DNA from: Gracilibacillus orientalis
Lineage (GTDB): Bacteria > Bacillota > Bacilli > Bacillales > Amphibacillaceae
DNA: 64,000 nucleotides
Reading direction: 5' to 3'
Assembly: GCF_900114645.1 (NCBI RefSeq)
Contig: NZ_FOTR01000001.1
Location: forward strand, 620,001 to 684,000
Below the pieces are notes generated by a model that was not told where the DNA came from, did no database searches, and was given only the letters and a program-made list of their open reading frames with translations. The position numbers and the translations under genes are program-made. Of this stretch, positions 42,154 to 50,005 are shown piece by piece. Positions within the stretch are counted from its first letter, which is position 1. Each line of letters starts with the position of its first letter.

Positions 42154-43575
42154 ATGTCAGCAATAACAGGGGAAGAATACAAAAATCGAATAAAAAAACA
42201 CCAAGTAGAATTGTGGCATAATGGAAAAAAGGTTAAAGACATCCTAGAACATCCTGCATTTAAAGGGGTTATTAATAGTCAGGCTTCCCTTTATGACCTA
42301 CAGCATAAAAAAGACATCATGACCTATCCCTCACCTGTTACAGGAAGTTTAGTTGGAACCTCATACTTAAAGCCAATCACAATGGAAGACCTTATTAAAC
42401 GAAGAAAAATGATTCAACATTGGGCGAAGATAAGCGGAGGCATGCTTGGTAGGAGTCCTGATTATATGAATACCATTTTAATGACCTTTGCTGCATCAGC
42501 TAAATTATTGAGTGGAAAAGAAAATTGCTTTCCACAACATTTGATTAACTTTTATGAGAAGGCCAGAGAAGAAGATCTATCCTTTACACATACGTTTATA
42601 AACCCACAAGTTAATCGTTCACAACTTTACTTTGAAGACTCCAAAGAACCGATCGCAGCGAAAATGGTTGCCGAAAAAGAAGAAGGAATAGTGATAAAAG
42701 GAGCTCGTTTACTAGCAACCCAGGGTGGCATTACCGATGAAATCATTGTATTTTCTCCTGGCGGCATCACTGATAAAGCTTTCGCATTTGCATTTGCCAT
42801 TCCAAGTGATACAAAAGGATTGAAATTCATTAGCAGAGATTCCTTTGTTGGTGGTGAGTCAACTTATAATTATCCACTCAGCTCTAGGTTTGAAGAATCA
42901 GATAGTTTGGTGGTATTCGATAATGTGATCGTTCCGTGGGAAAGAGTATTCTTTTATAACAATTTAGAAGTATCCAATAACTTTAAAACTGCGAGTGCAT
43001 TTGCGCCCTTTACCTTACACCAAATCGTTAGCCGACAGATTATCAAAACTGAATTTATGTTAGGACTGTCAGAGGCTATTGTAAATACCATTAATATTAA
43101 TGAGTATCCAAATGTCCAAGAAATGATGGCTGAAATGATTTCAGCGCTAGAAACCATGAAAGCCCTATTAATAAAAGCAGAAACAAACGCAAAAATAGAC
43201 GAGTTTGAGCTAATGCGCCCAGAACTCACTCCTCTACAAGTAGCGACCTCTACTTATCCCAAAGTATATGCTCGACTATCAGAAATTGTCCAACTATTAG
43301 GATCTAGTGGACTTGTGTCCATTCCAACCGAAGCTGATTTTGAGTCCGAGATTAAAGTAGACCTAGATCAATATTTACAAAGTGCAACACTAGAGGCACA
43401 AGACCGAATACAATTGTTTCGCCTGGCTTGGGACGCAACAATGAGTGCGTTTGGCAGTAGACAAACGCAATATGAACGTTTTTTCTTAGGAAGCCCAAAT
43501 CGACTATCAAGCGAGCTATACAAACAATATGATTTTAAAAAACATACAAACTATATTAAAAAATTTTTGACATAG
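42154..43575 (+). CDS. HpaB-family flavin-dependent aromatic hydroxylase
   Basis: 473 aa, GAGGAG upstream. Acyl-CoA-dehydrogenase-like fold of 4-hydroxyphenylacetate 3-monooxygenase oxygenases: EEYKNRIKKHQVELWHNGKK, YMNTILMTFAAS, THTFINPQVNRSQ, GARLLATQGGITDEIIVF, VPWERVFFYNN. It uses FADH2 from a separate reductase (HpaC); no such gene is nearby. Close to Bacillus YoaI. Possible role: hydroxylation of phenolic compounds released from plant matter. Monocistronic, with a very strong terminator. Confidence 0.9.
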   Translation: MSAITGEEYKNRIKKHQVELWHNGKKVKDILEHPAFKGVINSQASLYDLQHKKDIMTYPSPVTGSLVGTSYLKPITMEDLIKRRKMIQHWAKISGGMLGRSPDYMNTILMTFAASAKLLSGKENCFPQHLINFYEKAREEDLSFTHTFINPQVNRSQLYFEDSKEPIAAKMVAEKEEGIVIKGARLLATQGGITDEIIVFSPGGITDKAFAFAFAIPSDTKGLKFISRDSFVGGESTYNYPLSSRFEESDSLVVFDNVIVPWERVFFYNNLEVSNNFKTASAFAPFTLHQIVSRQIIKTEFMLGLSEAIVNTININEYPNVQEMMAEMISALETMKALLIKAETNAKIDEFELMRPELTPLQVATSTYPKVYARLSEIVQLLGSSGLVSIPTEADFESEIKVDLDQYLQSATLEAQDRIQLFRLAWDATMSAFGSRQTQYERFFLGSPNRLSSELYKQYDFKKHTNYIKKFLT

Positions 43576-43585
43576 TTACGAGGAT

Positions 43586-43624
43586 AGAAGAAGGACCGGA
43601 CATAACCAGTCCGGTCCTTCTTCT
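43586..43624 (+). terminator. Terminator of the HpaB-family gene
   Basis: 16-bp perfect arms AGAAGAAGGACCGGAC (43586-43601) / GTCCGGTCCTTCTTCT (43609-43624); the T-rich tail is part of the stem. Confidence 0.85.
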
Positions 43625-43742
43625 AGTTATTTTGTAATGAAATAGGTAAAATCATTTTTTGAAAATTGTAGAAAATAAGAATAATTATAAAAAATTTTAT
43701 ATAAATATTTCAGTAGATAGGATGAAGGTGGAGGGGATTGAA

Positions 43743-43874
43743 TTGATACTATTAAAGTCTCAAAAGATTTTTGTTTTATTGGTTGGATTACTTTATATGT
43801 TATTTCTCTCTATAGCATTTTTTATAAACGTAGAAAATCCTATGCCAAGGACACCATTTTTAGGTGATATTTAG
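43743..43874 (+). CDS. Very small single-pass membrane protein, unknown
   Basis: 43 aa from TTG at 43743, chosen because GGAGGGG lies 6 nt upstream; an ATG at 43659 has no site. One hydrophobic helix (FVLLVGLLYMLFLSIAFFI, about residues 9-27), then a short polar tail. No family known. The good ribosome-binding site is the main support. Confidence 0.45.
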   Translation: MILLKSQKIFVLLVGLLYMLFLSIAFFINVENPMPRTPFLGDI

Positions 43875-43953
43875 AAAAAACAGGAAAGCCCACCCGGTCC
43901 TTATCTTTAACTCAGATGCTGTTCGTAAACTCCATGTAGTAATGTTGACATGT

Positions 43954-44042
43954 TTATCACGGTGCTAACCGTCTGTAAGCCCCCAGCTTCAAGTAACACA
44001 AGGAAGCTAAGTGGGGACTAACAGACGCTAACACCCTGATAA
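43954..44042. repeat. Large imperfect palindrome A
   Basis: TTATCA...GGTGCTAACCGTCTGT (from 43954) pairs with ACAGACGCTAACACC...TGATAA (ending 44042). Inside, CCCC/GGGG and AGCTTC/GAAGCT pair, forming one long hairpin of about 89 nt. Confidence 0.8.
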
Positions 44043-44051
44043 GTTTCGCTA

Positions 44052-44085
44052 ATGATCAGTGGGGGTCAATACCCCCACTGATCAT
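44052..44085. repeat. Perfect 15-bp inverted repeat
   Basis: ATGATCAGTGGGGGT (44052-44066), loop CAAT, ACCCCCACTGATCAT (44071-44085), followed by AGTCTCACTTTAT, the reverse complement of the ATAAAGTGAGACT word seen at 8578 and 11436. Could be a terminator-like or mobile palindrome. Confidence 0.85.
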
Positions 44086-44107
44086 AGTCTCACTTTATAC
44101 AGTAATC

Positions 44108-44241
44108 TCCCCCGCTTCGGCTGCCCACTCCCCTTTCCGTGGGGTTTTTCCCTCAGCTAACTTTTTCGCGCAAAAACCGCTCGAAAAAGTGGATCTTCAG
44201 GAAAAACGAGTCCCACAGGAGTTGAAGTGGGCGGCCTACGC
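44108..44241 (-). repeat. Structured GC-rich repeat, copy B (inverted relative to C)
   Basis: Nested pairing: GCCCACT/AGTGGGC outermost, TCC.TGGG/CCCA.GGA, then ACTTTTTCG/CGAAAAAGT innermost. Its single-stranded joins, read on the minus strand (CTGAAGATCCACTTTT ... AAAGTTAGCTGA), are the same as in copy C although the arms differ in sequence. Confidence 0.75.
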
Positions 44242-44384
44242 TGAATCATGCTCTACAACATGTGTCAGACCTAGAATCTTGGGTTATTATCCCTGTGGAA
44301 GTGCAAAGCTATGGCGTTGAAAATCACGAATAATGGTTATAAAACCAATATGCTTTTTCTGATATTCGTTGTAGAAAAAGATAT

Positions 44385-44525
44385 AGCGGAGGCCGACCGT
44401 TTTCGACTCCTGAGGGATTAGCATGATCTGAAGATCCACTTTTGCAGGAGCGAACTCCTCCTGCAAAAGTTAGCTGAAGAACATGCCCCTAGGAAAGCGA
44501 AACGGTCAGCCGCAGCGGTCGGCTT
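44385..44525 (+). repeat. Structured GC-rich repeat, copy C
   Basis: Nested pairing: GACCGTTT/AAACGGTC outermost, GCATG/CATGC, then ACTTTTGCAGGAG/CTCCTGCAAAAGT innermost. Shares CGACTCCTG.GGGA, CTGAAGATCCACTTTT, AAAAGTTAGCTGA and CAGCCG.AGCGG with copy B. Confidence 0.75.
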
Positions 44526-44679
44526 GCACAAGCTATCTTTCAAAATGACAAACAGGTGGTTTGATTGGGTTTTATTTATATTTTAATCACATAAAAAAAT
44601 AGTATTGGTTTTAAAAGATAGATATGTGTTATTCTACTTACGAGGAAAAGAGATTGATATAGTTATTAAGGAGGACATG

Positions 44680-44877
44680 ATGAAAAAACATACTCCATTC
44701 GGTAAAGTAATCTTTTGGTTAGGTTTTCTACTTTTCATTCTCGGATCAGCCTTTAATGAGACATTAGGTATAATTACGAATGCACCTGAAAGTTTCTATT
44801 CTTTCTCCATTTCTGCCATTATAATTGGCATAATTCTACTCATTATTTCTAATGTCTTTATAAAGGAGAAAGATTAG
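44680..44877 (+). CDS. Small two-helix membrane protein, unknown
   Basis: 65 aa from ATG at 44680 (AAGGAGG 6 nt before; an adjacent ATG at 44677 is closer than ideal). Two hydrophobic helices (about 9-27 and 40-60, SISAIIIGIILLIISNVF), charged ends (KKHTPFGK; KEKD). No family recognised. Strong ribosome-binding site. Confidence 0.6.
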   Translation: MKKHTPFGKVIFWLGFLLFILGSAFNETLGIITNAPESFYSFSISAIIIGIILLIISNVFIKEKD

Positions 44878-44995
44878 TTTGTTTCGATTTACACAACTCC
44901 TTTGTGCAATTAATCGGTTTGGTCAGTTATCTTCGGATTACCAACCTGTTAAATGTTATAATTTTCAATCGCTCTATACCTATTTTTTAAAAATC

Positions 44996-45053
44996 TATCC
45001 CCATCAAATTGGCCATGAATTATATTCTAAACACGACAAAAAGGATGGGGATA
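44996..45053 (-). terminator. Long-loop hairpin after the GH-A gene
   Basis: TATCCCCATC (44996-45005) / GATGGGGATA (45044-45053), perfect 10-bp arms with a 38-nt loop; on the minus strand followed by GATTTTT. Likely terminator of the 45-54.7 kb operon. Confidence 0.65.
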
Positions 45054-45068
45054 TTTATTCTAATTTCT

Positions 45069-48000
45069 TTAGTTTTGACTGGCAATTTCCTGATCACGAT
45101 AGGATGCTTTTATATTACCTTGTTTATCTGTTGCAAATAAAACAGATCGTTCTTTCTCTAGGGTGAATTGAAATACTTGACCAGTTACAGTATCTTTTAC
45201 TTTTATATTGGTATCAACTGCATATTCGGAGACAAATGTATACAGATATCCATCTCGGAAAGTCAATTTCCTTCCATAAACCCCTGGAAGATCCCCACCT
45301 TCAATCCATTCCAGTTCCGCTTCTATGCCTGCCTGAGATATTGCTTTTTGATATAAAGCCGCTAGCACATCGGTACCTTCATTCAATTCAACAGGCAACG
45401 GGCACCATAGTAAGGTTCCTTTGCCCATCTCTACTTCTATTAAACTTGCATCATCCTTGCCAGCTATAATCTCTTTATTTACTTCGCCAATACGACGATC
45501 ACCAAAAGAAACTGGATAATTTACACCATCAATCGTGACTAACTCTTCACGTAAAACATTAGATAGTTCATACTCTCCTAGTTGGTCTGTTAATTTCCGA
45601 GAATGCTCCCAATACGCATCCAAACCAATTGGACCTGTCCATAGAAGAGTCGCACCGGTCTTTTCAACATATTGGAATATTTTATCAGCCGCTTCCTTGC
45701 TAAAATTATGTGCACTAGGTACTATCAACAACTTTGGTGGCTGTTCTTCTATTGCCTGTAGGTGATATTCACCCATCGCTCGAAATGGCACATTCATTTG
45801 ATAGGCGAGAACTCTTGTTAATTTACTGGTGGCATCAAAAGCAAATTTACGATTAGAAAAGTCATTTGAATATGGAAACACAACCGTAACCTCTTCTAAT
45901 TGACGATCAACAAATAGATCACGAATTTCACCGATAAACTTTCCAAAATCATACGATACATCTGCTTCCGGTTTTTGCGTACCATCTGCTCGCAATGCAC
46001 CAATATTAGATTCATTCGTATTATCCATGTAAAAATTAGTATTCCATAACCATTGGACTGCACCAGCTCCACCAGTTGAAAAGGCATATGCATACTTTCG
46101 TTCAAGAATATTACGTAATTCTTTTTCCGATCTTTTTGCTTTACTGTCTGCTGTTTCGACATACATAATACCAGTTTCCTGAATCAAATTTGGTTTATAT
46201 GGTGCTTTGGTAAAAATACCATCCCATACAAGCTGATCCATCAACCACCATGAGTGGACAGTTGTATAATCAACTGCTTCCTCATAGAAGAACGGTGTGG
46301 GACGCTGACTGCTTAAAGCCTCGTCTTGACCGACAGTTACTAATTGTTTTTCATTGATGGACTTAATTGTTGCTGATAATTCTTTTGCCCACTGATTATG
46401 CATTTCCATCGTAAATAATGTATAATCCAGCCAGCGCAGTCCTTGTTTGGGTTGCTTCATATCCTGGATATCAAAATTAATTTCTTCTTGCTCAGGTAAC
46501 GCCACTGACTCAAAGTCCGGTAATTCTCTAGGTGTCATGTCCCAACGCTCCTGAAGTATGGTAATGGACTCATGTCGCTTTTTTAGCCATTTTAAAAATG
46601 CGGCATGCTCAAAGCGATCCTGTGCAGATCGAGGACCTTGAAAATAGCGTTTCGGGTCAAACATAGATGGCTCATTAATTAAATCCCATTGCACATTGGT
46701 CGTTGTTGCATGTCTCGATACTAACGCGCTAATAAAACGTTTTTGTGCTTTTACACTACGCGGATCAAGATAAGGGTTCTCCCCCTCAAAAGCAATTGGT
46801 GTAAAAGCGAAAAAGTTAAAGGTTACTTCCATATCATACTTTTTTGCAGTAAGCAGAAAGGCATCAATTGCACGCAATACCTCTTCAGATGCCTGTCCAT
46901 CGATAAACATCATATGACGCCATCCTGTCCAAAGTCCCGTACGAATTAAATTGATCCCTGCATCTTTCATTGTTGCCATATCTTGATCCCAAGCTGCTAC
47001 GTTGGGCATAAAAATAAACTTACGTGCAACGTCAGAAGTCATATAGGTTTGACCAACAATCGGAAACGGCCGGCCGTCTTTCCAGAAGTAATCTCTCCCT
47101 GCTTCCATGACACTTCCTTGCTGTAATAAATCAGGATCATTTCCCCAGAAACCTTGTGTATAGATGCGCTTTTCTCCTGACTTAGAAGTAGCAAGACATT
47201 CCAATTGATATTGTCCTTTTTGAATAGCTATGTTTACCGGTATTCTTAAAAATTGCAACTCTGCTGTTGCGGTTAAATTATCATTCGCAGTCCAGACTAT
47301 TTCCGATTCGTGCATAAGGGTAATGTCAAACTGCCACTCTTTTGGAAGCTGTTCATTTCTACCTATTTTTTCTGTCTGAATCGTAATGGTTGCCCTGTCG
47401 CCTGGTTCATATGTTGCGTAATTAGGCTTCACCCAGATTTCCGTCACACCTTCACCAATAAAAGCAGCCCACTCTGAAATAGCATCTAATCCGCCATTTT
47501 GCCAGAAATGATCGCTAACGGTTTGATTAATAAATAACCATCGACCACCAGCAAAGCTACCCTTCGTATTTTCAAGTAATACTGCTGGAGCAGCTACTTC
47601 CCGATCAGCTTTAGATATACCTTTTAGCAGCGGATAAACATGAGCATCCATTGGACCACTGGAGCCATTTTCTTCTGGGCGATCTCGATAGCGTGTTACG
47701 TGCAAAATCAGGTTATGAGTTGGTTCAATCGAAAACAGCGACTCTTTTCCTTCAAAAACCGGCAACTTTCTATCTGCCGTCAACTTTGTGATTGGCTCAG
47801 GATCAACCGGCAATATTTCATGGATTTGTAATTGTCGGTGATAAGCGGTTTGTGTTCTTTCTATTTGCCAATCCCCTTGTTTGGATTGATTAACCGGATT
47901 GCGAAAAGGAGCACCACCTATATGTAATAGACCATGTCCTTGTCTAAAGAAAGCGAACAAACTAGGCCATGCTTCTTTCGGAAAATAGGGGCCATGTAAA

Positions 48001-48158
48001 TGCACATAACTACTAAAATCATGATTAGCTAAAGCTTCGGATAAGTGATTCGCATCTACCACCTCGTACTGATCCCTCATTTGATCTAGCCATTCTTGAG
48101 AGGGCCTTGTGCCCTCATAAGGAAATTTCTCATCATAAAAAATCAATGTTTTTGTCAC
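45069..48158 (-). CDS. Large GH-A clan glycoside hydrolase (GH42/GH5/GH35-related), family not assigned
   Basis: 1029 aa from GTG at 48158 (AGAGGAGGGG upstream). No signal peptide. An N-terminal amidotransferase-like flavodoxin domain (about 1-235, SYVHLHGPYFPKEAWPSLFA, GGRWLFINQ) and a beta domain (about 240-345) precede a TIM barrel (about 350-720) with acid/base Glu in WDLINEPSMFD and likely nucleophile Glu in NLIQETGIMY. Then comes a GH42-like trimerisation domain (about 755-900, VVFPYSNDFSNRKF, LLIVPSAHNFSKEAADKIFQ) and a C-terminal beta domain. The arrangement differs from classical GH42 by the added N-terminal domain. Last gene of the importer/two-component operon. Confidence 0.75.
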   Translation of the reverse strand: MTKTLIFYDEKFPYEGTRPSQEWLDQMRDQYEVVDANHLSEALANHDFSSYVHLHGPYFPKEAWPSLFAFFRQGHGLLHIGGAPFRNPVNQSKQGDWQIERTQTAYHRQLQIHEILPVDPEPITKLTADRKLPVFEGKESLFSIEPTHNLILHVTRYRDRPEENGSSGPMDAHVYPLLKGISKADREVAAPAVLLENTKGSFAGGRWLFINQTVSDHFWQNGGLDAISEWAAFIGEGVTEIWVKPNYATYEPGDRATITIQTEKIGRNEQLPKEWQFDITLMHESEIVWTANDNLTATAELQFLRIPVNIAIQKGQYQLECLATSKSGEKRIYTQGFWGNDPDLLQQGSVMEAGRDYFWKDGRPFPIVGQTYMTSDVARKFIFMPNVAAWDQDMATMKDAGINLIRTGLWTGWRHMMFIDGQASEEVLRAIDAFLLTAKKYDMEVTFNFFAFTPIAFEGENPYLDPRSVKAQKRFISALVSRHATTTNVQWDLINEPSMFDPKRYFQGPRSAQDRFEHAAFLKWLKKRHESITILQERWDMTPRELPDFESVALPEQEEINFDIQDMKQPKQGLRWLDYTLFTMEMHNQWAKELSATIKSINEKQLVTVGQDEALSSQRPTPFFYEEAVDYTTVHSWWLMDQLVWDGIFTKAPYKPNLIQETGIMYVETADSKAKRSEKELRNILERKYAYAFSTGGAGAVQWLWNTNFYMDNTNESNIGALRADGTQKPEADVSYDFGKFIGEIRDLFVDRQLEEVTVVFPYSNDFSNRKFAFDATSKLTRVLAYQMNVPFRAMGEYHLQAIEEQPPKLLIVPSAHNFSKEAADKIFQYVEKTGATLLWTGPIGLDAYWEHSRKLTDQLGEYELSNVLREELVTIDGVNYPVSFGDRRIGEVNKEIIAGKDDASLIEVEMGKGTLLWCPLPVELNEGTDVLAALYQKAISQAGIEAELEWIEGGDLPGVYGRKLTFRDGYLYTFVSEYAVDTNIKVKDTVTGQVFQFTLEKERSVLFATDKQGNIKASYRDQEIASQN

Positions 48159-48172
48159 AGATACCCCTCCTC

Positions 48173-49045
48173 TTAGCCTTTTACAGCACCTTGTGTCATA
48201 CCATTCACGATTTGTTTTTCCATTACTAAATAAAACAAAATAGTTGGAATTAATACCATCGTTAACCCTGCCATTTGAGCCGTATAATTAGTAGAATACT
48301 GACCTGCAAAGTTTGCTAATCCTAATGGTAAAGTACTTAATGCATCATCATTAATTAGAACTAATGCAAATGAAAATTCATTCCAGTTATTAATGAAGTT
48401 TAATATTACTGCTGTCGCTAATGCTGGACGGCTCATCGGCAAAATAATTGACCAAAAGATCCGAAAAGGGCCACACCCATCCATAATAGCTGATTCTTCA
48501 ATTTCTTTAGGAAAAGAACCCATAAAACTCGTTAACAAGAAAATCGTAATCGGCAAATTAAAGGCCACGTATGGAAAAATTAAGGCCAAATGGGTATTAA
48601 TGAAACCGAGCTTTTGCATTAAAATAAACATCGGAACTAATGTGGCATGAATTGGCACAAGCAGACCTACTACGAAAAAACCGTATAATAAATTTCTGCC
48701 TTTGAATTGAAAGCGGGACAGAAAATAGGAAGCTAATGCGCCAACCAATATACAAATAAACAAAGCAACAATACCGACAAATAAACTATTTAAGAAATAA
48801 GATCCTATATTTGCCGTCACCCATGCTTCGACATAATTGACGAACACCCAATCATCTGGCAGGCCGAATGGATCAAAGGAAAATTCCTGACCTGTTTTAA
48901 AGGAATTCATAATCATCCAAAAGATAGGATAAGCATTGATAATGGTAAATACCAATAGTATCAAATAAATAGTACTTCGTTTGAACCTCTTTTTCTTGCG
49001 AGCATTTTTCGAAACGGTATCGTAGTTAACCACTGATTCACTCAT
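48173..49045 (-). CDS. Carbohydrate ABC permease (MalG type)
   Basis: 290 aa, AGAGGTGTAGGT upstream, 3 bp from the previous permease. Lys/Arg-rich cytosolic N-terminus, six membrane segments, EAA loop KEIEESAIMDGCGPFRIFWS. CUT1 importer. The GH-A enzyme gene follows 14 bp later, so transported sugar and enzyme substrate are probably the same. Confidence 0.92.
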   Translation of the reverse strand: MSESVVNYDTVSKNARKKKRFKRSTIYLILLVFTIINAYPIFWMIMNSFKTGQEFSFDPFGLPDDWVFVNYVEAWVTANIGSYFLNSLFVGIVALFICILVGALASYFLSRFQFKGRNLLYGFFVVGLLVPIHATLVPMFILMQKLGFINTHLALIFPYVAFNLPITIFLLTSFMGSFPKEIEESAIMDGCGPFRIFWSIILPMSRPALATAVILNFINNWNEFSFALVLINDDALSTLPLGLANFAGQYSTNYTAQMAGLTMVLIPTILFYLVMEKQIVNGMTQGAVKG

Positions 49046-49048
49046 TAC

Positions 49049-49921
49049 CTACACCTCTTTTCTTCGTAGTAATTTAGTAGTTATTAAGATAAGCCCGATA
49101 CTAAATAAAAAGATTAAGACAGAAATCGCACTACCGTACCCATAGCGAAGTCCTTCAAATGTTTTGCCATACATATAAGTAGCCATTACCTCCGTGGAAT
49201 TCGCAGGACCACCAGATGTCATAACATAAATTAAATCAAACGTTTTCAAACTTCCACTAATACAAAGCACGACTGAAATTAGAATGATATTCCATATCGA
49301 CGGTAGAACCACATAGCGCGTTTTTTGCCACTCTGAAGCCCCATCAAGATCTGCCGCTTCTAAAATTTCGCTCGGAACCGTTTGCAATGCGGATAAGAAA
49401 ATAATAAAATAAAGCCCAACAAACTGCCAAATAATCGTAATACAAACTGCAATGATTGCCCAAGTTGGATCACCAAGCCAATTCTGCTGTAGAAAACCTA
49501 ACCCTATTGCATCCAAAAAGTTATTGATCATACCATATTCCGAGTTATAAATCATACGCCAAGTTATCGAAATAACTACCGTTGAAATAACTACTGGCAT
49601 AAAACCGATCGTACGGAAAAACTTAGCGCCCTTTATTTTTCGATTTAATAATAACGCTAGTCCCAAAGCAATCGGTATTTGTCCAAACACAGAAGCCAGA
49701 ACTACTAAAATGTTGTTCCGTACCGATAACCAAAAAACAGAATCTTGAAGTACCTCTTTAAAGTTTTCCAGTCCAATAAACTGCATCTCAGAAAAACCAT
49801 TCCAAGACATAAAAGAATAATAAAAAGAAATAAAAATTGGTAAAATACTAAAAATCAGATAGATTGTCAATGCGGGTATAACACCCACCGCTATAATCCA
49901 CGGTTTTTTTAGTAAATGCAT
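49049..49921 (-). CDS. Carbohydrate ABC permease (MalF/UgpA type)
   Basis: 290 aa, GGGAGTGATGAC upstream. Six membrane segments, EAA loop SEILEAADLDGASEWQKTRY. Partner of the permease at 48173 and of the binding protein at 53422, from which it is separated by the two-component genes. No ATPase gene in the operon. Confidence 0.92.
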   Translation of the reverse strand: MHLLKKPWIIAVGVIPALTIYLIFSILPIFISFYYSFMSWNGFSEMQFIGLENFKEVLQDSVFWLSVRNNILVVLASVFGQIPIALGLALLLNRKIKGAKFFRTIGFMPVVISTVVISITWRMIYNSEYGMINNFLDAIGLGFLQQNWLGDPTWAIIAVCITIIWQFVGLYFIIFLSALQTVPSEILEAADLDGASEWQKTRYVVLPSIWNIILISVVLCISGSLKTFDLIYVMTSGGPANSTEVMATYMYGKTFEGLRYGYGSAISVLIFLFSIGLILITTKLLRRKEV

Positions 49922-50005
49922 GTCATCACTCCCTACAACTGCTAACTTTCCTTTATTATAAAAGGGCTTACATATTTTCGAAATCCTATAAAGTTAACAT
50001 TATAT

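Larger units (their letters stand above)
43875..44679. other. 805-bp non-coding island made of structured repeats
   Basis: Apart from the four palindromes listed separately, the stretch 44250-44384 contains another weak inverted pair (CGAATAATGGTT / AACCAATA...ATATTCG). No ORF with a ribosome-binding site. Local GC is clearly higher than the surroundings. Confidence 0.6.

Noticed and set aside
43659-43742. 28-residue N-terminal extension of the small membrane protein
   Set aside because: ATG 43659 has no Shine-Dalgarno, whereas GGAGGGG is correctly placed before TTG 43743.
44879-45166. 95-codon plus-strand frame
   Set aside because: No start site and it runs across the terminator and end of the GH-A gene; treated as chance.
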